From: Gammaproteobacteria bacterium
Lineage (GTDB): Bacteria > Pseudomonadota > Gammaproteobacteria > Arenicellales > CAJQKF01
Assembly (NCBI GenBank): GCA_030429665.1
Contig: JAUIEZ010000031.1
Span: forward strand, 1 to 42,028
Direction of reading: 5' to 3'
Length of the DNA stretch: 42,028 nucleotides
Positions within the stretch are counted from its first letter, which is position 1. Each line of letters starts with the position of its first letter. Of this stretch, positions 26,677 to 35,308 are shown piece by piece. The position numbers and the translations under genes are program-made. Under the pieces are notes generated by a model. It was not told where the DNA came from. It did not search any database and was given only the letters and a program-made list of their open reading frames with translations.

Positions 26677-27735
26677 ATGCGACCCTCCCGCGTCAAGGCT
26701 GTACTCGAAACCGAATTCGCCGCCCTGGCGCGCGGCACGCATACCCCCGTGATGTTGTGGGGCCCGCCGGGAGTCGGCAAGTCGCAGCTCGTCCACCAGG
26801 TGGCCGAACGTCACGGCGTGCCGCTGGTCGACATTCGCCTTTCCCAGCTCGAGCCCAGCGACCTGCGCGGCATCCCGTTTCGCGCCGGCGAGCGCGTGGA
26901 GTGGGCGGTACCGAACATGCTGCCGGACGCCGAGCGCCACGGTGCGCACGGCGTGTTGTTTCTCGACGAGATCAACTCGGCGCCGCCCAGCGTGTCGGCG
27001 GCCGCCTACCAGCTGATCCTCGACCGCCGGCTGGGGGAGTACCGGGTGCCGCCGGGATGGGCGATATTCGCCGCGGGCAACCGCCAGGGCGACCGTGGCG
27101 TGACCTGGACCATGCCGGCGCCGCTGGCCAACCGGTTCTGCCACTACGAGGTACAGCCCAACCTGGACGACTGGGTGGCGTGGGCCTACGCCTTCGGCAT
27201 CGACGAGCGGCTGATCGCCTTTCTGCGCTTTCGCCCCGACCTGTTGTTCGATTTCGATCCGGCGCAGAATCCCTCCGCGTTCCCGTCACCGCGCACCTGG
27301 GAGTTCGCCCACCGGGCGCTGGAGAAGTTCGGCGACGACCATGCCACGCTGCCCGGCGCCCTGCAGGCCTGCGTGGGCGACGCCGCCGGTATCGAGCTGA
27401 ACGCCTTCGTCGCCAATCTCGACCGGATGCCGGACATCGACGCCATCGTCGAGGGCCGCGACGCCCCGGTGCCGGCGGACCTCGACCTGCAATACGCCGT
27501 GGCCTCGGCGCTGGTGGGGCGCGCGGTGCGCAGCGGCGAGGGCGGGCCGCGCCGTGCCGCGGTGGGCCATATCCTCGACTACGCCGGCCGCTTCCCGCAG
27601 AAGGAGATGGGCGTGATGCTGGTCTCGGACCTGCAAAAGGCCGTCGGCACCGACGTGTTCGAAGCGCCCCAGTTCGCCGCCTGGGCGAGCCTGGTGGCCG
27701 ATGTCGTGCTGGCCGCCGACAGCCCGGGCCGGTGA
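26677..27735 (+). CDS. MoxR-family AAA+ ATPase
   Basis: 352 residues. Walker A GPPGVGKS (29-36), Walker B VLFLDEIN (93-100), and the sensor region FAAGNRQGDRG with PAPLANRFCHYEV are MoxR-type AAA+ features. MoxR ATPases act as chaperones for VWA-domain partners, helping to mature or activate enzyme complexes. The next gene encodes such a partner and follows closely. The target cannot be told from the sequence. Divergent from the ferredoxin-reductase gene. Confidence 0.9.
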   Translation: MRPSRVKAVLETEFAALARGTHTPVMLWGPPGVGKSQLVHQVAERHGVPLVDIRLSQLEPSDLRGIPFRAGERVEWAVPNMLPDAERHGAHGVLFLDEINSAPPSVSAAAYQLILDRRLGEYRVPPGWAIFAAGNRQGDRGVTWTMPAPLANRFCHYEVQPNLDDWVAWAYAFGIDERLIAFLRFRPDLLFDFDPAQNPSAFPSPRTWEFAHRALEKFGDDHATLPGALQACVGDAAGIELNAFVANLDRMPDIDAIVEGRDAPVPADLDLQYAVASALVGRAVRSGEGGPRRAAVGHILDYAGRFPQKEMGVMLVSDLQKAVGTDVFEAPQFAAWASLVADVVLAADSPGR

Positions 27736-27748
27736 CCGGGCCCGCGCC

Positions 27749-28897
27749 TTGAAACCTGCCGATCCCGGCAGGCTGATTTCCGCCGCCGCCACGCGGCTCG
27801 TGCTCGACCGCCCGTTTCTCGGCGCGCTCGCCCTGCGCCTGCCGGTGCGTCCCGGCGGAGCCTGGTGCCGCAGCGTCGGTACCGACGGCCGCGCCTTCTA
27901 CTACAACCCCGCCTACGTCGCGCGGCTGTCGGTCGGCGAAGTCGAGGCCGCGCTGGCCCACGAGGCGCTGCACTGCGCCCTCGGTCACTTCGCGCGGCGC
28001 GGTCACCGCGAGCGGCATCGCTGGGACGTGGCCTGCGATTTCGCGGTGAACGCGCTGCTCGTCGCCGAGGGCATGCGCCTGCCGCCGGATGCCATTCACC
28101 TGCCGGAGTACGCCGGCATGAGCGCGGAAGAGATCTATCCGTTGATCGACGAGAACCCGGAATCGGAGCCCCACGACCAACACCTGTTCGAGGGCGAGGG
28201 ACCGGCCAACGGAGACGGCGGCGAGTCCGGCGACGGCGCCGCCCGACGACCGCCGCCGCTGGCGAGCGAAGAGCGCGAGTTGCTTGCCGAGCAATGGCGC
28301 CAACGCGCCGCCGGCGCCGCCCAGCAGGCGCTGCAGGCCGGACGCATGAGCCGGGAGATGGCGCGGCTGGTGGACCGGTTGCTGGTCGGGCGCATGCCGT
28401 GGCGGGCCCTGCTCGCGCGGTTCGTCTCGTTCACCGGGCGCGAGGACTTCGACTACCATCGCCCGTCGCGGCGTGAAGGGGACGCGATCAGGCCGGGCCT
28501 GCGCAGCGCGAGGGTCGAGCTGGCCGTGGCGGTGGACACCTCGGGCTCGATATCGCCGACCGAGCTGGAGGAGTTCGTGGCCGAGATCGACGCGCTCAAG
28601 GGCCAGGTGAGCGCCCGCGTCACCCTGTTGGCCTGCGACGCGGCACTGCATGCCGATGCGCCGTGGCGCTTCGAGCCGTGGGAGACGATGCGCATGCCGG
28701 CATGGGCCGGCGGCGGTGGCACCAGCTTCGTGCCGGTATTCGAGTTCCTGGAACGCGAGGACGCCCCGCCCGACGCGTTGGTCTATTTCACCGACGCCGA
28801 CGGTGTCTTTCCGGCGCGCGCGCCGGGCTACCCGGTGCTCTGGCTGGTCAAGGGCCGCGCCGGGGTGCCCTTCGGCGAGCGCATCCAGCTCGGCTAG
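27749..28897 (+). CDS. VWA-like protein with HExxH motif (DUF2201 type)
   Basis: About 382 residues. The N-terminal metallopeptidase-like domain has HEALH (residues 71-75, an HExxH zinc motif) in AALAHEALHCALGHFARRG. A low-complexity acidic/glycine stretch follows (about 145-170). The C-terminal domain is VWA-like with MIDAS motif AVDTSGSIS, preceded by the family signature FDYHRPSRR, and later GGGGTSFVPVF and LVYFTDADG. Paired with MoxR as usual for this family. Start is uncertain: TTG at 27749 fits the family N-terminus (KPADPGRLISAAATRLVLDRPFLG), while an in-frame ATG at 27701 would overlap moxR by 35 bp. Confidence 0.85.
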   Translation: MKPADPGRLISAAATRLVLDRPFLGALALRLPVRPGGAWCRSVGTDGRAFYYNPAYVARLSVGEVEAALAHEALHCALGHFARRGHRERHRWDVACDFAVNALLVAEGMRLPPDAIHLPEYAGMSAEEIYPLIDENPESEPHDQHLFEGEGPANGDGGESGDGAARRPPPLASEERELLAEQWRQRAAGAAQQALQAGRMSREMARLVDRLLVGRMPWRALLARFVSFTGREDFDYHRPSRREGDAIRPGLRSARVELAVAVDTSGSISPTELEEFVAEIDALKGQVSARVTLLACDAALHADAPWRFEPWETMRMPAWAGGGGTSFVPVFEFLEREDAPPDALVYFTDADGVFPARAPGYPVLWLVKGRAGVPFGERIQLG

Positions 28898-29045
28898 GTG
28901 TTCGCGGCCGCTGATCGGAGCGTTGCCGTTCCCGCGACGACATTGAATTGAACGACGTCGTCCAGGCCCGACGGTACAATGTCCGACACCGTGCCGTGCA
29001 TTCACGCACGTTGATCAATCCGTTGCCTGTCCAGGAAACGACCAC

Positions 29046-29564
29046 GTGAGCATCGACATCGAGATACGCCGCGCCGAACCCGACGACTATCGGGGCCTGC
29101 AGTCCATTCATGCTCAACCCGGCGTCATCCGCGGCACGCTCCAGCTGCCGCTGCCGTCCGCGCAATTGTGGAAGCAGCGACTCGCCGATGCGCCGGAGAG
29201 CATGCACAACCTCGTGGCGCTGGTCGACGGCGAGATCGTCGGCGCCGCGTCGCTGTGGCAGGAATCCCGCTCCGCGCGCCGGCGCCATGCCGCGGGACTC
29301 GGCATCGTCGTGCACGACGGCTGGCGGCGACGGGGCGTCGGCGCGGCCCTGATGGAATCGCTGCTCGATCTCGCCGACAACTGGCTAAACCTGGTGCGCG
29401 TGGAACTCAACGTGTTCACCGACAACGACGCGGCCATCTCGCTGTATCGCCGTTACGGCTTCGAGGTGGAGGGCACCATGAAGCGTTACGCCTTCCGCGA
29501 CGGTCGGTTCGTCGACGCCCACGTCATGGCGCGAATCAGGCCGCCGGCCACGCTGCCCCGATGA
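29046..29564 (+). CDS. aaaT: GNAT N-acetyltransferase, AaaT/YhhY-like
   Basis: 172 residues, GTG start preceded by AGGAAA. Strong resemblance by eye to Escherichia coli YhhY (AaaT, L-amino acid N-acetyltransferase): IRRAEPDDYRGLQSIHAQPGV, TLQLPLPSAQLWKQRLAD, then the acetyl-CoA site GIVVHDGWRRRGVGAALM, and RVELNVFTDNDAAISLYRRYGFEVEGT with RYAFRDGRFVDAHVMAR. The family acetylates phenylalanine, methionine and some dipeptides. A TACAAT at 28975-28980 may be the -10 box. Monocistronic. Confidence 0.88.
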   Translation: MSIDIEIRRAEPDDYRGLQSIHAQPGVIRGTLQLPLPSAQLWKQRLADAPESMHNLVALVDGEIVGAASLWQESRSARRRHAAGLGIVVHDGWRRRGVGAALMESLLDLADNWLNLVRVELNVFTDNDAAISLYRRYGFEVEGTMKRYAFRDGRFVDAHVMARIRPPATLPR

Positions 29565-29587
29565 CAATATTTACGACGCTACGATAA

Positions 29588-29617
29588 TTGACAGTGGGCG
29601 CCACGCGTTCTTAATAT
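29588..29617 (+). promoter_or_regulatory. Sigma-70 promoter of the autotransporter gene
   Basis: A perfect -35 TTGACA (29588-29593), 18 bases, then TAATAT (29612-29617; the overlapping TATAAA at 29615-29620 is an alternative with a longer spacer). It lies about 120 bases before the start codon in an AT-richer gap, implying a 5' leader of roughly 110 bases. Confidence 0.5.
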
Positions 29618-29735
29618 AAATCGGATACGCGGCTGATCGGAAACGATCACGCCTGAAATGAACTCACGCACCGCGGGCTCAATAGTATGCGCGCGGGCGG
29701 CGTTTACCACGGAATACATGGAAGGGGTAGTCATC

Positions 29736-32372
29736 ATGCCTATCGCCAAGAAGAACGGCGCCAAGCCCCGTCGTCGGCGCAGCGCCACCGAAAACCTCGC
29801 TGTTCCGACACAAGATCCACCCGTACTGCGCACGTTGGCCGTCGCCCTCGCCGCCACCGGAATGGTCGCGCTGCCGAATCCCGGCGCATGGGCAGTGGAC
29901 ATCGTCGGCGGCCCCAATACCGACACGACCGGCAACAACGCCTTCATCGGTTCCGGCAACACCACCGGTGCCGGTTCGGACCACAACCTCGTCATCGGCA
30001 GCACCAACACGGTGGGTGATTCCAGCGACAACAACGCCGTGTCAGGTGACTCGAACGAGCTGGGTTCTTACAGCGAAAACAACGCCGTGTCAGGTGACTC
30101 GAACGAGCTGGGTTCTTACAGCGAAAACAACGCTGTGTCAGGTGACTTGAACAGGCTGGGTGATTTCAGCGACAACAACGCCGTGTCGGGTCTCTCGAAC
30201 ACGGTGGGTTATTTAAGCGACAGAAACGCCGTGTCAGGTGACTCGAACGTGGTGGGTAGTTCCAGCGTCAACAACCTCGTGTCTGGCGGCTCGAACGAGC
30301 TGGGTGGTTTCGGCCGCAGCAACGTCGTGTCGGGTGACTCGAACGCGCTGGGTGATTTCAGCGACAACAACGCCGTGTCAGGTGACTCGAACGAGCTGGG
30401 TTCTTACAGCGACAACAACGCTGTGTCAGGAGACTCGAACACGCTGGGTTATCATAGCGAAAACAACGCCGTGTCAGGAGACTCGAACGCGCTGGGTGAT
30501 TTCAGCGAAAACAACGCTGTGTCAGGTGACTCGAACACGCTGGGTGATTCCAGCGACAACAACGCCGTGTCAGGTGACTCGAACACGCTGGGACGAAACA
30601 GCGATGGCAACGTCGTCGGCGGCTACAACAACGAACTTGCCGGGTATAACTTCCATAACGCGGTCTTCGGCGAGGACAACACGTTGGGAAGCGGCGGCGA
30701 CGAGAACATCGTTGGCGGTGACTACAACACGTTGGGAGAAGACAGCGGCCAGAACATCGTCGTCGGCGTAGAGAACACATTGGGAGATGGGAGCGACGGA
30801 AATACCGTCTCGGGCGACCAGAACACGCTGGGCGATTACGCCGACGACAACGCCGTGAGCGGTTCGCGGAACACCCTGGGCTACCGTGGCTCCTACAATA
30901 TCGTTGGAGGCTATGAAAACGCCGTGGGCGCGTACGGGTCGGGCAACGCGGTGAGCGGCTTCTCGAACGAACTCGGGACGGTTGCCGTCGGCAACAGCGT
31001 GAGCGGCTCCCACAATACCCTGGGGGAACGCAACCGCGCCAACCTCGTCAGCGGCGAATACAATTCGCTGGGGGATGACGCCTCCGACAATATCGTCACG
31101 GGTACCGGTAACTCGCTGGGTTACGACTCGCGCGGCAACGCGGTGAACGGACTGTTCAATAATCTCGGGGCCGGTGCCGCCGCCAACAGCGTGAACGGTT
31201 ACCGAAACACGCTCGGGGACAACAACGCGGGCAACCTCGTCAGCGGTATTTATCATTCCATCGGGACGAACGGCTTTGCCAACACCGTGAGCGGTGCCGG
31301 CAACGTTCTTGGGGACAATGCCGAATTCAACAGTATATCGGGATACGGCAACCACCTGGGAAGTTCCGGCATTGGCAACAGCGTTTTCGGGGTGTACAAC
31401 TCGATCGGCGCCTACAGTAGGACCAACAGCGTCTCCGGAATGGGAAACTCGATCGGCGCCAACAGCACATACAACGTGGTTCACGGAACCGGCAACACGC
31501 TGGCAACGGGTTCCTACAACGTCTTTGTCATGGGCGCAGGCAACGCCGTGTCGGGTGGTCCGAACGTCGTTGGCGGCGTGAACAACAACGTCTCCGGGAT
31601 CGCCAACATCGTCTCGGGATTCGGCGCGTCGGCCGGCGCCGATCGCGGCGTGGTGCTCGGATACGGCGCGTCGGTCAGCGCCGACGACGGCGTCGCCATC
31701 GGCTCGGGCGCGACGGCCAGCGCCTCCGGTTCGGTGGCTTTGGGCGCGGGCTCGGTGGCCGACCAGGCGAACACCGTGTCGGTCGGCAGTCCGGGTAGCG
31801 AACGGCGAATTACGAACGTGGCGCCCGGGGTCGATGGCACCGACGCCGTCAACGTCGACCAGCTCAGCGCGGTGAGTTCCTATAGTGTCGACAATCGCCG
31901 GTTGATCGATCGGAACAGCGGCCGTATCGAGGACAACCGTCGCATGATCGGTTACAACAGCGGCCGCATCGAGGACAATCGCCGGTTGATCGGTTACAAC
32001 AGCGGTCGCATCGAGGACAATCGCCGGTTGATCAATTACAACAGCAGCCGCATCGAGGGCAACCGCCAGGCCATCGACGTCAACAGCCAGCGCATCACCA
32101 ACCTGTCCGGAAGCCTAGAGAACGTTCGCGAAACCGCCTACCGGGGTATCGCCGCGGCGTCGGCATTGAACTGGGTGATGACTCCTTCCCAGCCGGGCAA
32201 GACGACCGTTTCGTTCGGCGGCGCGTCGTTCGAGGGCGAACAGGCGTTCGGTATCAACATGGCGCACTGGCTCGGGGGCGTCGCACCCGAGCGACGGGCG
32301 ACGGTCACGTTCGGCGTGGCCGCGTCGGGCGATACCGAGGTCTATCGTGTCGGCGGCGGATTCGAGTTCTAG
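29736..32372 (+). CDS. Trimeric autotransporter adhesin (YadA-like) with 16-residue repeats
   Basis: 878 residues, surface adhesin. Long basic signal peptide (MPIAKKNGAKPRRRR then LRTLAVALAATGMVALPNPGAWA). Residues about 67-593 are 33 consecutive 16-residue repeats (consensus xNxVSGxxNxLGxxSx). A short YadA-like head follows (VVLGYGASVSADDGVAIGSGA), then the neck (ERRITNVAPGVDGTDAVNVDQL), a stalk of five 14-residue repeats (719-788), and a C-terminal YadA-type membrane anchor ending in GGGFEF. Trimers of such proteins pass their passenger through the anchor barrel. The start at 29736 has GAAGGGG (29721-29727) eight bases upstream; in-frame ATG codons at 29658 and 29718 are less likely. Serine, asparagine and glycine content is very high and cysteine is absent from the mature part. 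Confidence 0.9.
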   Translation: MPIAKKNGAKPRRRRSATENLAVPTQDPPVLRTLAVALAATGMVALPNPGAWAVDIVGGPNTDTTGNNAFIGSGNTTGAGSDHNLVIGSTNTVGDSSDNNAVSGDSNELGSYSENNAVSGDSNELGSYSENNAVSGDLNRLGDFSDNNAVSGLSNTVGYLSDRNAVSGDSNVVGSSSVNNLVSGGSNELGGFGRSNVVSGDSNALGDFSDNNAVSGDSNELGSYSDNNAVSGDSNTLGYHSENNAVSGDSNALGDFSENNAVSGDSNTLGDSSDNNAVSGDSNTLGRNSDGNVVGGYNNELAGYNFHNAVFGEDNTLGSGGDENIVGGDYNTLGEDSGQNIVVGVENTLGDGSDGNTVSGDQNTLGDYADDNAVSGSRNTLGYRGSYNIVGGYENAVGAYGSGNAVSGFSNELGTVAVGNSVSGSHNTLGERNRANLVSGEYNSLGDDASDNIVTGTGNSLGYDSRGNAVNGLFNNLGAGAAANSVNGYRNTLGDNNAGNLVSGIYHSIGTNGFANTVSGAGNVLGDNAEFNSISGYGNHLGSSGIGNSVFGVYNSIGAYSRTNSVSGMGNSIGANSTYNVVHGTGNTLATGSYNVFVMGAGNAVSGGPNVVGGVNNNVSGIANIVSGFGASAGADRGVVLGYGASVSADDGVAIGSGATASASGSVALGAGSVADQANTVSVGSPGSERRITNVAPGVDGTDAVNVDQLSAVSSYSVDNRRLIDRNSGRIEDNRRMIGYNSGRIEDNRRLIGYNSGRIEDNRRLINYNSSRIEGNRQAIDVNSQRITNLSGSLENVRETAYRGIAAASALNWVMTPSQPGKTTVSFGGASFEGEQAFGINMAHWLGGVAPERRATVTFGVAASGDTEVYRVGGGFEF
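29934..31514 (+). repeat. 33 tandem 48-bp repeats coding for 16-residue units
   Basis: The repeat phase never breaks: 32 units of 48 bp and a last one of 45 bp, so the reading frame is kept throughout. Units 3 and 4 (30030-30077 and 30078-30125) are identical at DNA level. Units up to about 30605 are near-copies (GTGTCAGGTGACTCGAACG in most), whereas later units share only the protein pattern. This is a picture of recent local expansion at the 5' side of an older array. Confidence 0.95.
31890..32099 (+). repeat. Five 42-bp repeats coding for 14-residue coiled-coil stalk units
   Basis: The units read DNRRLIDRNSGRIE, DNRRMIGYNSGRIE, DNRRLIGYNSGRIE, DNRRLINYNSSRIE and GNRQAIDVNSQRIT. Each is two heptads with Ile at position a and Asn at position d (IxxN), the known N@d pattern of trimeric autotransporter stalks in which core asparagines hold anions. 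The DNA is strongly conserved among the middle copies. Confidence 0.9.
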
Positions 32373-32555
32373 CCGGTTTCGGCCGTCTGCTCGCGACATC
32401 GCCCCGGATGCGGATCGGTCATCGGACGGCGGTGTCCGAACGGTAAGCCTCGCGGCGCGAACCCCGGCGCGGCGCACGGTATAATTCGTGCCCGACGAGC
32501 GCCGTCGGTTGGCGTCGAACCCACCCGTGTCACCTGAACTGGAGAGGCCTGCCCC

Positions 32556-33188
32556 ATGCCGATCGTGTCCGCCGCGCAAGCACTCGAAAGGCTCAAGGAA
32601 GGCAACAGACGTTTCGTCGAGGAGGACGCCACCCGTGCATTCAGCGCCGGCGCGTCGCGGCGCAGCCAACTGGTGTCCGGCCAGAACCCGTTCGCCATCG
32701 TGCTCGGCTGCTCGGATTCGCGCGTGCCCGCTGAAATCGTCTTCGACCAGGGTCTCGGCGAGCTGTTCGTCATCCGCGTGGCCGGCAACATCGTCTCGCC
32801 CTCCCAGGTCGGCAGTATCGAGTTCGCCGCCGAGCGGTTCGGCACGCGGCTGGTCGTCGTGCTCGGTCATTCGACGTGCGGCGCGGTGCAGGCGACGGTG
32901 GAGGAGCTCGAGCGGCCGACGGAGGCGCGCTCGCCCAACCTGCGCGCCATCGTCGACCGCATTCGTCCCTCGGTCGAGACGCTGTTCGAAACCGACCTCA
33001 AGCACGATCGCGATGCGCTGCTGAAACACGCCGTGCGCGCCAACATCCGCCTGTCCGTCGCCCACCTGCAGCACGGCTCGCGTCTCCTCGAGGACCTGAT
33101 CGAGAACGACGGCCTCGCGGTCGTCGGCGCCGAGTACTCCCTCGCGACCGGGGCGGTGGAGTTCTTCGACAGCATCCCGCCGTCCTGA
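32556..33188 (+). CDS. Beta-class carbonic anhydrase
   Basis: 210-residue cytoplasmic zinc enzyme that interconverts CO2 and bicarbonate. Zinc ligands C52, H105 and C108 are visible in VLGCSDSRVP and VLGHSTCGAV, with the catalytic Asp54/Arg56 dyad of the CSDSR motif. LFVIRVAGNIVSP and SIEFAAERFGTRLVVVLGH are family blocks. The ATG follows GGAGAGG. A perfect TATAAT at 32480-32485 is a likely -10 box, with no good -35. Convergent with the next gene. Confidence 0.95.
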   Translation: MPIVSAAQALERLKEGNRRFVEEDATRAFSAGASRRSQLVSGQNPFAIVLGCSDSRVPAEIVFDQGLGELFVIRVAGNIVSPSQVGSIEFAAERFGTRLVVVLGHSTCGAVQATVEELERPTEARSPNLRAIVDRIRPSVETLFETDLKHDRDALLKHAVRANIRLSVAHLQHGSRLLEDLIENDGLAVVGAEYSLATGAVEFFDSIPPS

Positions 33189-33237
33189 ACCCGGGCGCCG
33201 CCGCCGGTCGCTTCACGGCGCGCGCCGCGCCTTTGCC

Positions 33238-34194
33238 TCAGCCTGGCACCGACACGGCGGCGAGGATGTTCAAAGGGCCCGCCGTTCGCACCGCCTGCAG
33301 CCTGTCCTCGTCGGGCACGAACAGCGATCCCGCGTAGCCCAGTCCGTTGATGGAGACGCCATGGGCGAACTCCGCCGTGCGGGGCGCGAGAAACAACCAC
33401 CGGCGCGTCGCCAGCAGGTTGTAGGGCATGCCCTGGCGGTCCCCCGACTCGTCGGCGACAGTGTCGACGCCGGTCGCCGCCAGCATCCGCCGATAAAGCA
33501 CCTCGACGTGACGTGCCGCGGTGACGGAATCCGCCTCGTCGGATACGTCGAGCCGTGCGAATGCGTGCCTGAAAGGCAGCGCGCGGATGAATTGGATTTC
33601 GTGACCCGGGGCGGCGGAATTGAACAGCGCCGCGAACGGGAAGGCGTGCTCGCCGTCGAAAAGCGGAAGCGGCACCACCTGCAGGTGCTTGTGACGCTGG
33701 CTGGCGCCGGCGACAGTGCCGCCGTTGTAGAAGCCGAGCGAAGGGTAACCCGACAGGCATTGCCACAGCGCCGAGAAATCTTCGCGCGTGAGCAGGCGCT
33801 CCTGGTGCTCGTACGCGCGCGTCACCACGAGCAGGTGGTGCGGGACCACGTTGAACTTGTTGAGCACGGCGACGTGGCGCTCGCCCACCGGCCCGACGGT
33901 CAGCGCCCGTTCCGGCGGCAGGAACGGGTTGTAATCGTCGCCGCGGCGCTTGCGTTCCTTGCGCTTTCGCTCGAGGTTGACGGCGATGCGCACGATGAAC
34001 GGAACGCCGTCCTGTTGCAGTCGAACCGCGCGGGTGTCGATGGATTGCAAGGCGCCCGATTCGATCGCGCGCCGCGTGGTGGTCACAACGGCGTGCCAGG
34101 TTGGACCGTTCATCATGCCGTGTTGAACCGTCGATCGGAAAATGGTCGGGTTGTTCGGGACGTCGAATCGGTCGAACGATACCGGATGCGACAT
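33238..34194 (-). CDS. ATP adenylyltransferase / Ap4A phosphorylase-like protein
   Basis: About 318 residues. The core NGGTVAGASQRHKHLQVVPLPL contains the HxHxQ motif of the HIT superfamily, here of the Ap4A phosphorylase II (APA1/APA2) branch, with the catalytic middle histidine in HKHLQ. Other family blocks are VPFIVRIAVNL, NPFLPPERAL, HVAVLNKFNVVPHHLLVVTR and MPYNLLATRRWLFLAPR. The enzyme splits diadenosine tetraphosphate with phosphate, or makes ADP from adenylyl sulfate. Start uncertain: ATG at 34194 (MSHPVSFDRF) or 34116/34113 (MMNGPTWHAV), the latter closer to the usual family start; the frame up to 34449 is not used. Confidence 0.88.
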   Translation of the reverse strand: MSHPVSFDRFDVPNNPTIFRSTVQHGMMNGPTWHAVVTTTRRAIESGALQSIDTRAVRLQQDGVPFIVRIAVNLERKRKERKRRGDDYNPFLPPERALTVGPVGERHVAVLNKFNVVPHHLLVVTRAYEHQERLLTREDFSALWQCLSGYPSLGFYNGGTVAGASQRHKHLQVVPLPLFDGEHAFPFAALFNSAAPGHEIQFIRALPFRHAFARLDVSDEADSVTAARHVEVLYRRMLAATGVDTVADESGDRQGMPYNLLATRRWLFLAPRTAEFAHGVSINGLGYAGSLFVPDEDRLQAVRTAGPLNILAAVSVPG

Positions 34195-34442
34195 CGCGTT
34201 GTCCCGGGTAATGCGCGACGCATGCCGTTCTGCCGGCAGAGTTCGCGGTGTCGTTCGCGTTGCACGACGTCTATACGGTTCGAAACGCCGGGACGGCATA
34301 AACGTAAAGCCGGAGCATGCCGAACGCTGACCCGCGTTGAATGTCCGAACGCGAAATTCCGCTGTAGTGGCATCGGTTTCAAAATAAAGATAACCTGAAA
34401 GTCGTTTTCCGATTCCCCACCGCAACCGAGCGAGGAATTGCC

Positions 34443-35162
34443 ATGACACCCAGGAAACGATTCCTGATCGGGGGCGGCGGCGCGCTGATGCCCGTCCTCG
34501 TATCGATACTCGCCGTTGACGTCGCCACCATCATCGACAGCGATTCGGGGATGACAACCGGCAATGTCGTCGGATTCGTCATTCGCTACATCATACTGTT
34601 CGTCGTCGGCGGCGTGGTGGCATGGCTGCACGAAGACGAGCAGAAGTCGTTCAAGCTGTTCGAGCTGGGCATTGCCGCGCCCGCCCTGATCACGTCGCTG
34701 GTAACGGCCCAGGGCGTCGTCGTCCGCGACGGCGACGTCGCGCCCGGCGGGGGCGGGTCGACGATGCACGAGTTCTCCATCGTGCAGCAAGCGTACGCCG
34801 CCGGCGGCGAAGCGCCGGGAAGCGACAGCATCGTCGTCGCCGGACTGATCGGGGACGTGTTGTCCGGGATCACCGGGCGCGCGTACAAGGAGGCCAACGT
34901 GCGCAAGGGGGCCACCGTGGAATCCGAGCCGGTGGTCGAGCCCGTTGCCGAGCCGATTGTCGAACCGGTGGTCGAGGAAGTCATCGAGGTTCAACCAACC
35001 GAGGTCGTCTATCCGGGCAGCGAGCCTGACGACCCGGAGGCCGCGGGTCTCAGCGAGAGCGAACGGATCGAGGCACTCGAGGCCGAGGCCGCGGCCGCCC
35101 GGGCACGCGTGGAGCAGCTCGAACGCGAACTCGAGGCCGCGAAGTCCGCGCCGGCGGACTGA
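34443..35162 (+). CDS. Membrane protein of unknown function with acidic P-V-E linker and coiled coil
   Basis: 239 residues, no recognised family. GAGGAA seven bases before the ATG supports the start. Hydrophobic segments: about 8-26 (LIGGGGALMPVLVSILAV) and about 42-62 (VVGFVIRYIILFVVGGVVAW), then FELGIAAPALITSLVTAQGVVV. After a glycine-rich soluble stretch comes a Glu/Pro/Val repeat (VEPVAEPIVEPVVEEV, about 163-185) and a C-terminal coiled coil rich in Glu and Ala (about 205-235). An elongated acidic arm ending in a coiled coil suggests a scaffold or tether. A small hairpin follows the stop. Confidence 0.75.
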   Translation: MTPRKRFLIGGGGALMPVLVSILAVDVATIIDSDSGMTTGNVVGFVIRYIILFVVGGVVAWLHEDEQKSFKLFELGIAAPALITSLVTAQGVVVRDGDVAPGGGGSTMHEFSIVQQAYAAGGEAPGSDSIVVAGLIGDVLSGITGRAYKEANVRKGATVESEPVVEPVAEPIVEPVVEEVIEVQPTEVVYPGSEPDDPEAAGLSESERIEALEAEAAAARARVEQLERELEAAKSAPAD

Positions 35163-35163
35163 A

Positions 35164-35179
35164 CCCCGCTTTCGCGGGG
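35164..35179 (+). terminator. Short hairpin after the membrane-protein gene
   Basis: CCCCGC (35164-35169), loop TTTC, GCGGGG (35174-35179): a perfect 6-bp GC stem right after the stop codon. There is no T run, so efficiency as an intrinsic terminator is doubtful. Confidence 0.35.
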
Positions 35180-35308
35180 AGCGGGAATCGACCACGATCC
35201 CCGGCCGCTTCACGCCGGTCACGAACGCCCCGCGCGCCCGCCGGCGAAGCGGGCCTGCCGCCATTCGCCGCCGCGCCGGTCTTGTCATGCGAACGTTTTT
35301 TGTGCTAA

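Noticed and set aside
29934..31514. Tandem 48-bp repeats as a possible CRISPR array
   Set aside because: Repeats are contiguous, in frame and coding, without unique spacers.
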